Shown: one piece after another, positions 1-5,995 of the stretch
Numbering within the stretch: the stretch's first letter is position 1
How the letters are laid out: the number at the start of each line of letters is the position of its first letter
Assembly (NCBI GenBank): GCA_913054485.1
Contig: CAJXHQ010000194.1
Span: forward strand, 1-6,301
Origin: an uncultured Paracoccaceae bacterium
GTDB taxonomy: Bacteria; Pseudomonadota; Alphaproteobacteria; Rhodobacterales; Rhodobacteraceae
Length of the DNA stretch: 6,301 nucleotides
Direction of reading: 5' to 3'
The notes under the pieces: generated by a model
The model's database searches: none
What the model was told of the DNA's origin: nothing
Seen by the model: only the letters and a program-made list of their open reading frames with translations
Translations under genes and position numbers: made by a program

Positions 1-1
1 G

Positions 2-1021
2 GGCGGCGTCGCTATGGCAACCCTGGTAAAGACCCTGCTGGTGCTGATCTTCGCCGAGGTTCTGCCGAAGACCTATGCCATTTCCAACTCGGAAAAAGCC
101 GCCTCTGCTGTGGCCCCGGTGATCAGCGCGCTGGTCACCATCCTGGCGCCCGTTGTGGGCGCGGTGCGTCTTCTGGTGCGCGGCGTGCTGCGCTTGTTCG
201 GTGTGCAGATCGACCCGGACAGCCAGATCCTTGCCGTGCGCGAGGAGATCGCTGGCGCGCTGCATCTTGGCCACTCCGAAGGCGTGGTGGAAAAGGAAGA
301 CCGCGACCGTATCCTCGGCGCGCTGGACCTGGCGGAGCGCACGGTCGAGGAAATCATGCTGCACCGCTCCAATATCATGATGATCAACGCCGATGACGAC
401 CCGGCGGACATCCTGCAGCAATGCCTTGAAAGCCCGCACACCCGTCTGCCCGTCTACCGCGAAGAACACCAGAACATCATCGGCGTGGTGCACGCCAAGG
501 ACCTGTTCCGCACCGTCTATGCCGTGGCCGGCGGGCAGAATGGCGACACCAGCCTGGTCGACAGCTTCGACGTGGCCAAGGTCGCCAATGCGCCCTATTT
601 CATCCCCGAAACCACCGCGCTGGACGAGCAGATGCGCCAATTCCTGAAGATGCGCAGCCACTTCGCGCTGGTGGTGGATGAATACGGCAGCCTGCAGGGG
701 CTGATCACACTGGAGGACATCCTGGAAGAGATCGTCGGTGAGATTGCCGATGAATTTGACGTTGATGACGAACCGGCAGTGGAGCGCACCACGGAAGGCC
801 ACTACCTGATCGACGGCGCCATGACGATCCGCGACCTCAACCGCGCGACCGACTGGAACCTCCCCGACGAGGAGGCCAATACCATTGCAGGCCTGGTGAT
901 CCACGAGGCGCAGATGATCCCCACCGTGGGGCAGGTCTTCTCCTTCCACGGTTTCCGCTTCGAGGTGTCGGGCCGCGATGGCAACCGCCTGACCGAATTG
1001 AAAATCCGGCCCCTGTCATGA
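2..1021 (+). CDS. CorC/HlyC (CNNM-type) membrane protein with CBS pair, 5' end missing
   Basis: C-terminal part of a CorC/HlyC family inner-membrane protein, a group linked to Mg2+/Co2+ efflux or homeostasis. The frame is open to the left edge, and the first ATG (position 14) falls inside the DUF21 membrane domain with no ribosome binding site, so the true start lies upstream; full-length relatives are roughly 100 residues longer. Numbering from that ATG: the end of DUF21 with the conserved EVLPK motif (15-19) and hydrophobic helices to about 63; an acidic linker (VREEIAGAL, from 75); a CBS pair at about 108-250, including TRLPVY (143-148), GVVHAKDLF (157-165) and VVDEYGSLQGLITLEDILEEIVGEI (220-244); then the CorC_HlyC transporter-associated domain at about 255-335, with the usual AGLV and P-x-x-G signatures. 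Its stop overlaps the start of the next gene by four bases. The family call is firm; ion specificity cannot be read here. Confidence 0.93.
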   Translation, partial: GGVAMATLVKTLLVLIFAEVLPKTYAISNSEKAASAVAPVISALVTILAPVVGAVRLLVRGVLRLFGVQIDPDSQILAVREEIAGALHLGHSEGVVEKEDRDRILGALDLAERTVEEIMLHRSNIMMINADDDPADILQQCLESPHTRLPVYREEHQNIIGVVHAKDLFRTVYAVAGGQNGDTSLVDSFDVAKVANAPYFIPETTALDEQMRQFLKMRSHFALVVDEYGSLQGLITLEDILEEIVGEIADEFDVDDEPAVERTTEGHYLIDGAMTIRDLNRATDWNLPDEEANTIAGLVIHEAQMIPTVGQVFSFHGFRFEVSGRDGNRLTELKIRPLS

Positions 1022-2640
1022 CGGCGGCGGCGCGCTGGTTCGACCGGGTTGTCTTCGACCTGTTCCGCCAGTGGCGCTGGTCTTACCTGCCGCCGCTGCT
1101 GATCTACTTTGCCTACGGACTTCAGGGGCTTACCTCGGTTGCCTCATCCTTTTTCGTGAAAGAATACCTGGACCTGACGGCGGCCTTTCTGGCCGGCCTC
1201 GGCTTCTGGGTCGGCCTGCCCTGGGCGCTGAAAATGCCGCTGGGCCACCTCGTGGACCTATTGTGGCGCTGGAAGGCCTGGCTGCTGGTTCTGGGGGCCG
1301 CGCTCATGGGCAGCAGCTACTTCATCCTCTTTGCGCTGGTGTCCATGCCGGAAGCCATGGCCGCCATCATGCCCGCCAATGCCTGGTTTGTCTTCTCGGC
1401 CCTGCTGGCCCCCTGCGGCTACGTGCTGCAGGACGTGGTGGCCGATGCCATGTCGGTGGAAGCGGTGCCGCATCAGGACGACACTGGCGCAGAGCTGCCG
1501 GAAGAGACCACCCGCGCCATGCACACCACTATGCAGACGCTGGGGCGGATCGTGCTGATCGGCGGTTTCAGCGCCGGGGCGGCCCTGAACGTGACGCTTT
1601 TCGAGGGTGCCGAAGCCCTTCCCCAGGCCGAAAAAGGTGCCGTCTACGCCCGGATCTTTGCGCTGGCCATGCTGATCCCGCTGATCTCCCTGACCGGTGT
1701 GGTCACGGCGCGCTATTTGCGCGCATTCCGCACCCGCCGCCTGCAAGCCCGTGGCCTGTCGCCCGAGGCAATTTCACGGCGTATCGACATGCCGCGCGAT
1801 CCGGTCACGGTGAACTGGCTCTACTTCATCGGCGGTGCGGCTTTTGTGGCGCTGTCGCTGGCGACAGGCCTTGGCAATGTGCCCTTCGCGCAAGAGATCG
1901 TCTTTGCCGGCTCCATGGGTATTGTCCTTTTCCTGATGCGCCAGCCGATGGTCACCCTGACGCCCGCGCAGGCCCGCACCCTGATCGGCACTGCCGTGAT
2001 CATCTTTGTCTACCGCGCCACACCCCTGCGCGGTGCTGGAGCCACCTGGTTTGAAATCGACGTTCTGGGCTTTGACCAGCAGTTCCTGTCGGTGCTGTCG
2101 CTGATCACCTCGCTGCTGACACTGGCGGGCATGCTGATCTTCCGCCCGATGATGGCGTCGCGCTCGATTGCTTATATCGTCACCTTCCTGGCGATTGCCG
2201 AAGCCATCCTAAGCCTGCCCAATATCGCGCTTTACTACGGTGTGCATGAATGGACCGCTGCGGCCACAGGCGGCGTGGTCGATGCCCGCTTCATCGCGCT
2301 GGTGGATACCGCCGTGGAAAGCCCGCTGGGCCAGGTTGCCATGATCCCGATGCTGGCCTGGATCGCGCGCAACGCGCCCTCTAACCTCAAGGCCACCTTT
2401 TTTGCGGTAATGGCGGCCTTCACCAATCTGGCACTGTCGGCCTCAAGCCTCGGAACCAAATACCTAAATCAGATCTTCGAGGTGACCCGCCAAGTGACGG
2501 ATGAGGCCGTGCTTTTGACCACCCCTGCCGATTACAGCCAGCTCGGCGCGCTGCTGATCACAGTGGCACTGATCCTGCTGGCAGCACCTTTGCTCACCAT
2601 CTTCGCAGTGCAACGCAGCCGGTTCCGGACCGAGGACTAA
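1018..2640 (+). CDS. BT1/FBT-family (folate-biopterin transporter-like) MFS permease
   Basis: A 540-residue polytopic inner-membrane protein. Hydrophobic segments fall at roughly 23-45, 57-78, 87-107, 119-140, 176-193, 211-233, 266-285, 293-307, 320-334, 351-376, 382-406, 425-450, 459-480 and 507-530, so 12 to 14 helices. Family evidence: DVVADAMSVE (139-148) matches the BT1 D-x-x-x-DA-x-x-VE motif; RATPLRGAGATWF (333-345) followed by LGFDQQFLSVLSLITSL matches the 'R-ATP ... LGF-x-x-x-FLG-x-x-S' block of BT1 proteins; and VDTAVESPLGQVAMIPMLAW (429-448) then NLKATFFAVMAAFTNL matches the 'LGQ-x-x-x-MP-x-L ... x-ATxFAL-x-x-x-xNL' block near the C-terminus. Characterised eukaryotic and cyanobacterial members move folate or biopterin; bacterial substrates are mostly unknown. 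Translation probably depends on coupling, because the ATG overlaps the upstream stop (ATGA) and I see no clear Shine-Dalgarno. An acidic cytosolic-type loop sits at 150-165. A general MFS annotation is the cautious alternative. Confidence 0.85.
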   Translation: MTAAARWFDRVVFDLFRQWRWSYLPPLLIYFAYGLQGLTSVASSFFVKEYLDLTAAFLAGLGFWVGLPWALKMPLGHLVDLLWRWKAWLLVLGAALMGSSYFILFALVSMPEAMAAIMPANAWFVFSALLAPCGYVLQDVVADAMSVEAVPHQDDTGAELPEETTRAMHTTMQTLGRIVLIGGFSAGAALNVTLFEGAEALPQAEKGAVYARIFALAMLIPLISLTGVVTARYLRAFRTRRLQARGLSPEAISRRIDMPRDPVTVNWLYFIGGAAFVALSLATGLGNVPFAQEIVFAGSMGIVLFLMRQPMVTLTPAQARTLIGTAVIIFVYRATPLRGAGATWFEIDVLGFDQQFLSVLSLITSLLTLAGMLIFRPMMASRSIAYIVTFLAIAEAILSLPNIALYYGVHEWTAAATGGVVDARFIALVDTAVESPLGQVAMIPMLAWIARNAPSNLKATFFAVMAAFTNLALSASSLGTKYLNQIFEVTRQVTDEAVLLTTPADYSQLGALLITVALILLAAPLLTIFAVQRSRFRTED

Positions 2641-2654
2641 CCGCGCCCGCCCTT

Positions 2655-2728
2655 CCAGGCCCAATTCGCGACACATCGTGACGTTTTTGGGCTGGACTAC
2701 TACACACATATGTCCAGTATATCCCAAA
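2655..2728 (+). promoter_or_regulatory. Leader with overlapping inverted repeats upstream of the oxidoreductase gene
   Basis: The 108-base gap before the oxidoreductase gene holds three related segments. Segment A is ccaggcccaa (2655-2664). Segment B is tttgggctggac (2686-2697). Segment C is gtccag (2712-2717) plus cccaaa (2723-2728). B can pair with A through nine base pairs with one bulged G, or with C through 6+6 base pairs with tatat (2718-2722) bulged. The two pairings exclude each other. At the DNA level the inner repeat ctggac-N14-gtccag could be a repressor operator. A TATATC element (2718-2723) resembles a -10 box but has no convincing -35. The repeats are visible in the sequence; any regulatory role is inference. 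Confidence 0.4.
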
Positions 2729-2737
2729 CTGTTCTTT

Positions 2738-2743
2738 AGGAGG
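2738..2743 (+). promoter_or_regulatory. Strong Shine-Dalgarno AGGAGG for the oxidoreductase gene
   Basis: A perfect AGGAGG lies five bases before the ATG at 2749 and fixes that start. It is the clearest ribosome binding site in the window; the genes at 1018 and 5294 have none or only a weak GGA. This suggests the oxidoreductase is translated independently of the upstream pair and at a high rate. Confidence 0.85.
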
Positions 2744-2748
2744 CCCCC

Positions 2749-5166
2749 ATGAAAACCACCACCCGTGTGGCCGTGATCGGCGGCGGCGTTGTCGGCTGCT
2801 CTGTTCTTTACCACCTGACCAAGCTCGGCTGGTCCGACGTGATGCTGCTGGAACGATCCGAGCTCACCTCCGGCTCCACCTGGCACGCGGCGGGCGGCTT
2901 CCATACGCTGAACGGCGACACCAATATGGCGGCGCTGCAGGGCTATACCATCAAGCTCTATAAAGAGCTGGAAGAGATCACCGGCATGTCCTGCGGGCTG
3001 CACCACGTCGGCGGTGTGACACTGGCGGACAATCAGGACCGCTTCGACATGCTGGTGGCCGAACGCGCCAAACACCGGTTCATGGGGCTGGAGACCGAGA
3101 TCGTCTCGCCCGAAGAAATCAAGAAGATCGCGCCGGTCACCAACACTGACGGCATCATCGGCGGGCTCTATGATCCGCTGGACGGCCACCTGGACCCCTC
3201 CGGCACGACGCATGCCTATGCCAAGGCGGCCCGCATGGGTGGTGCTACGATCGAAACCCACTGCATGGTGAAAGAGACCAACCAGCGCCCCGACGGCAGC
3301 TGGGACATTGTCACCAACAAGGGCACCATCCACGCCGAGCATATCGTCAACGCAGGCGGGCTCTGGGCGCGTGAAGTGGGCGCGATGGCGGGCATCTACC
3401 TGCCGCTGCACCCGATGGAGCACCAGTATCTGGTCACCGAAGAAGTGCCGATGATCGCCGAGATCATCGACGCAGGCGGCGAACACCCGCATGTGATGGA
3501 CCCGGCCGGCGAGAGCTACCTGCGCCAGGAAGGCCGCGGGCTCTGCATCGGCTTCTACGAGCAGCCCTGCAAACCCTGGGCGGTGGATGGCACGTCGTGG
3601 GACTTCGGTCATGAACTGCTGCAGGACGACTTTGACAAGATCGAAGAAAGCATTGATTTTGCATATAATCGCTTCCCCGCGCTGGAAGTGGCCGGCGTCA
3701 AATCCGTGATCCACGGTCCCTTCACCTTTGCCCCCGACGGCAACCCGCTGGTCGGGCCAATTCCGGGCGTGCGCAACTACTGGTCCGCTTGCGGCGTGAT
3801 GGCCGGGTTCTCCCAGGGCGGCGGCGTCGGGCTGATGCTGGCGCAGTGGATGATCGAGGGCGAATGCGAGCGCGACACCACCGCGATGGATGTGGCGCGC
3901 TTCGGCGACTGGATCACGCCGGGCTACACGCTGCCGAAGGTGGTCGAGAACTACCAGAAGCGCTTCTCTGTCGCCTACCCGAACGAGGAACTGCCCGCAG
4001 CACGGCCCTTCCGCACCACGCCGATGTACGACATCTTTGACGGTATGGGCGCGGTCTGGGGCCAGCAGTATGGCCTGGAGGTTGCGAACTATTTCGCGGA
4101 AGGCGATGAGCCGCGTTTTGAAACCCCAAGCTTCCGCCGCTCCAACGCCTTTGACGCCACCGCGCGTGAGGTGAAGGCGGTGCGCGAGGCCGTTGGCATC
4201 AACGAGACCCACAACTTCGGCAAGTATTCCGTCACCGGACCGGACGCGCGCAAATGGCTCGACCGCATCATGGCAGGCCGGGTGCCGAAACAGGGCCGTC
4301 TCAGCCTCACCCCGATGCTGTCACCCAAGGGCCGCATCATTGGCGATTTCACCATCTCCTGCCTGGCTGAGGAGGAGTTCCAGCTGACCGCATCTTACGG
4401 CAGCCAGGCCTTTCACATGCGCTGGTTCCTGCAGAACCTCGAAGGCGATGTGCGGGTCGAGAATATCTCGGACACCCGCAACGGCTTCCAGATCGCCGGG
4501 CCCAAGGCGCGCGAGGTGCTGGCCGCCTGCACCCGGACGGATATTTCGGACATGAGGTTCATGGATGTGCGCCGCATGACCGTGGGCATGGCCGACTGTA
4601 TCGTGCAGCGGGTCAGCTATACCGGGGATCTGGGATACGAGATCTACTGTGATCTGCCCAGCCAGCGCGCCCTGTGGGATGTGCTGTGGGGCGAAGGGCA
4701 GAAGCATGGCATGAGGCCCTTCGGCATGCGCGCGATGATGTCGCTGCGGCTCGACAAGTTCTTCGGCTCCTGGCTGTCGGAATTCTCGCCCGATTACACC
4801 TGCTCTGAGACCGGTCTGGACCGGTTCATCAGCTTCAAGAAAGAGGCAGATTTCATCGGCCGCGCCGCGGCTGAGGCTGAGCGCGATGCAGGCCCTGCCC
4901 GCAAGCTCTGCGCCTTTGAGGTGGACGCGACCGACGCCGATGTGAACGCCTACGAACCCGTCTGGCTGGACGGTAAAGTCGTGGGTTTCTGCACCTCGGG
5001 CGGCTACAGCCACTATGCGCAGAAATCCATCGCCCAGGCCTTTGTGCCGATGGAGAAGGCCGAAGCGGGCCTAGAGGTCGAGATCGAGATCCTCGGCAAG
5101 ATGTGCAAGGCCACGCTGATCACCGAGGTGCTGTTCGACGCCGATGGTGCCCGTATGCGCGGCTAA
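2749..5166 (+). CDS. Dimethylglycine/sarcosine dehydrogenase-type FAD- and THF-dependent oxidoreductase (DAO-GcvT fusion)
   Basis: An 805-residue cytoplasmic flavoenzyme expected to demethylate an N-methyl amino acid (dimethylglycine, sarcosine or similar) and pass the one-carbon unit to tetrahydrofolate. Domains in order: a DAO-type FAD domain (about 6-375) with GxGxxG at 11-16 (GGGVVG) and STWHAAG at 43-49; a central FAO_M segment (about 381-436); a GcvT folate-binding domain (about 440-700); and a GcvT C-terminal barrel (about 715-800). His46 aligns with the histidine that carries covalent FAD in mammalian DMGDH. Asp533 (in PKGRIIGDF) matches the catalytic Asp of GcvT proteins, and SYTGDLGYE (623-631) matches the folate-binding YTGE-x-G-x-E block, with Glu631. 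GVRNYW (340-345) and GYEIY are also family hallmarks. The length fits the family (bacterial DMG oxidase is about 830), so the gene appears intact. The start is set by AGGAGG five bases upstream. The exact substrate is undecided because Roseobacters carry many paralogues. Confidence 0.92.
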   Translation: MKTTTRVAVIGGGVVGCSVLYHLTKLGWSDVMLLERSELTSGSTWHAAGGFHTLNGDTNMAALQGYTIKLYKELEEITGMSCGLHHVGGVTLADNQDRFDMLVAERAKHRFMGLETEIVSPEEIKKIAPVTNTDGIIGGLYDPLDGHLDPSGTTHAYAKAARMGGATIETHCMVKETNQRPDGSWDIVTNKGTIHAEHIVNAGGLWAREVGAMAGIYLPLHPMEHQYLVTEEVPMIAEIIDAGGEHPHVMDPAGESYLRQEGRGLCIGFYEQPCKPWAVDGTSWDFGHELLQDDFDKIEESIDFAYNRFPALEVAGVKSVIHGPFTFAPDGNPLVGPIPGVRNYWSACGVMAGFSQGGGVGLMLAQWMIEGECERDTTAMDVARFGDWITPGYTLPKVVENYQKRFSVAYPNEELPAARPFRTTPMYDIFDGMGAVWGQQYGLEVANYFAEGDEPRFETPSFRRSNAFDATAREVKAVREAVGINETHNFGKYSVTGPDARKWLDRIMAGRVPKQGRLSLTPMLSPKGRIIGDFTISCLAEEEFQLTASYGSQAFHMRWFLQNLEGDVRVENISDTRNGFQIAGPKAREVLAACTRTDISDMRFMDVRRMTVGMADCIVQRVSYTGDLGYEIYCDLPSQRALWDVLWGEGQKHGMRPFGMRAMMSLRLDKFFGSWLSEFSPDYTCSETGLDRFISFKKEADFIGRAAAEAERDAGPARKLCAFEVDATDADVNAYEPVWLDGKVVGFCTSGGYSHYAQKSIAQAFVPMEKAEAGLEVEIEILGKMCKATLITEVLFDADGARMRG

Positions 5167-5181
5167 GTGATACGCCCCTCA

Positions 5182-5212
5182 TTCCGGCCCCTTTCTGAAC
5201 AGGGGGCCGGAA
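5182..5212 (+). terminator. GC-rich hairpin after the oxidoreductase gene, probable 3' end or terminator
   Basis: A perfect 10-base-pair stem, ttccggcccc (5182-5191) with ggggccggaa (5203-5212), closes an 11-base loop, starting 15 bases after the stop codon. It is followed on this strand by AAAAAA (5211-5216, its first two bases in the stem), not by a T tract, and the opposite strand also lacks a T tract after the stem. It is therefore not a textbook intrinsic terminator. It may protect or define the mRNA 3' end, or work with Rho. Confidence 0.55.
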
Positions 5213-5293
5213 AAAAGACAAGTGTGATTACATTCCGGTAACCCGGCGTGGTTAATATGGGTTCACTGTTGAGATCAAACCGGACCTGATGCC

Positions 5294-5884
5294 ATGCAAC
5301 ACTGTGCTATTCTGCTGCTTGCTGCCGGCGCCTCCTCCCGCATGAAGGGGAGCGACAAACTGCTGGAGCCTGTGAACGGCGTTCCGCTGTTGCAGGTGAT
5401 GGTGCGCCGGGCGGCTGAAACCGGCATGCCGGTCTATGTCACCCTGCCCGATCCCAAACACCCGCGCTGCGCCTTTTCGGTGCCTGCCACCCCGGTCTAT
5501 GTGCCCAGCTGGCAGGAAGGTATGGCGGCCTCGATCCGGGCCGGCATCAAGGCGCTGCCGCCGCGAATCGACGCGGTGATGATCACGCCCGCCGACATGC
5601 CGGAGCTGACGGAGATGGATTTTCTGAAGCTGGCCGGGTCGCTGCACGGCCATGACCCTTCGATTGCCCGCGGCTGCAGCGAAAGCGGCAAACCCGGCCA
5701 CCCGGTTTTGTTTCCGCGCCGCTATTTCGCGGAACTGATGCAGGTCAAGGGCCACAGCGGCGGCCGCGAGATCCTGATGCACCGGCCGGTGCGCAAGGTT
5801 CTGCTGCCGGGCGAACATGCCGTGGCCGACCTCGACACGCCGGAAGATTGGGAAAACTGGCGGGCCAGAACCGGTACCCGCTGA
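5294..5884 (+). CDS. MobA/MocA-like nucleotidyltransferase (NTP_transf_3 fold)
   Basis: A 196-residue cytosolic protein of the MobA-related GT-A-fold group. Members include molybdenum cofactor cytidylyl- and guanylyltransferases (MocA, MobA), which link CTP or GTP to molybdopterin. Visible motifs: the N-terminal nucleotide-binding loop LAAGASSRMKGSDKLL (9-24), with Arg16 and Lys22 in the usual places; the metal-binding motif TPADMP (98-103) with Asp101; GHP (135-137) followed by LFPRRYF, as in MocA-like proteins; and the C-terminal DLDTPEDW (179-186). The size is right for the family (about 190-200). The start at 5294 is secure because an in-frame stop lies at 5270-5272 with no start codon between, and the catalytic loop begins at residue 9. 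The Shine-Dalgarno is weak (GGA at 5282). There is no XdhC/CoxI or molybdoenzyme gene in view, so MocA function is likely but not shown; another sugar- or cofactor-nucleotidyltransferase is possible. Confidence 0.87.
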   Translation: MQHCAILLLAAGASSRMKGSDKLLEPVNGVPLLQVMVRRAAETGMPVYVTLPDPKHPRCAFSVPATPVYVPSWQEGMAASIRAGIKALPPRIDAVMITPADMPELTEMDFLKLAGSLHGHDPSIARGCSESGKPGHPVLFPRRYFAELMQVKGHSGGREILMHRPVRKVLLPGEHAVADLDTPEDWENWRARTGTR

Positions 5885-5900
5885 AACCGCCAAGCAGGCA

Positions 5901-5930
5901 AAGAAAAAGGCAGGGCTAAAACCCCGCCTT
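5901..5930 (-). terminator. Intrinsic terminator for the minus-strand Hint gene
   Basis: On the minus strand the stem aaggcgggg (5930-5922) pairs with ccctgcctt (5915-5907), nine pairs including one G-U wobble, across the loop ttttag, and is followed by a T-rich tail (TTTCTT, 5906-5901). On the plus strand the wobble becomes an A-C mismatch and the tail is only ttctct, so it should work mainly for the minus-strand gene. It may also act weakly for the nucleotidyltransferase gene ending at 5884. Confidence 0.75.
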
Positions 5931-5934
5931 CTCT

Positions 5935-5955
5935 CCGCATGCCCCCACCATGCGG
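5935..5955. repeat. Small hairpin in the convergent gap
   Basis: A perfect 7-base inverted repeat, ccgcatg (5935-5941) and catgcgg (5949-5955), with a 7-base loop. It sits between the stop-codon hairpin (5972-5995) and the terminator (5901-5930). It has no T tract of its own. It may fold in the 3' untranslated region of the minus-strand transcript. Confidence 0.45.
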
Positions 5956-5971
5956 TATGCTGCCGCCGTGC

Positions 5972-5995
5972 CTGCTGGTCTTAATGGACCAGCAG
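5972..5995. repeat. Hairpin enclosing the stop codon of the Hint gene
   Basis: A perfect 9-base inverted repeat, ctgctggtc (5972-5980) and gaccagcag (5987-5995), has the 6-base loop ttaatg. The loop contains the TAA stop (complement of 5981-5983) of the minus-strand gene. The arm at 5987-5995 lies in the coding region (Gln-Leu-Leu-Val) and the other arm is just past the stop. Confidence 0.5.

Noticed and set aside
14..16. ATG at 14 as the true start of the CorC/HlyC gene
   Set aside because: The frame is open upstream to the window edge, no Shine-Dalgarno precedes it, and the translation from this ATG begins in the middle of the DUF21 membrane domain.
1071..2054. A 327-codon plus-strand frame inside the BT1 permease gene
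   Set aside because: It is out of frame with the clear membrane protein, has an Arg/Pro/Cys-rich composition typical of frame shadows, and has no ribosome binding site or family motif.
2641..2748. Glycine riboswitch before the demethylase gene
   Set aside because: The gap is too short for a tandem aptamer and I find none of the conserved glycine-aptamer core sequences.
2464..4212. A 582-codon open frame on the minus strand antisense to the oxidoreductase gene
   Set aside because: It is the longest antisense frame, but its translation is rich in His, Arg, Ala and Gly without any recognisable domain, and it covers parts of two well-supported sense genes. High GC at third positions of the sense genes produces such stop-free antisense frames.
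5228..5258. Promoter for the nucleotidyltransferase gene (TTACAT ... TAATAT)
   Set aside because: The -10-like TAATAT (5253-5258) matches only four of six consensus bases, and the -35-like element is poor with 19-base spacing. A promoter is expected in this gap but I cannot place it.
5252..5893. A 213-codon minus-strand frame opposite the nucleotidyltransferase
   Set aside because: The sense frame carries all motifs of a known family; the antisense product has low-complexity His/Arg/Gly composition and no motif.
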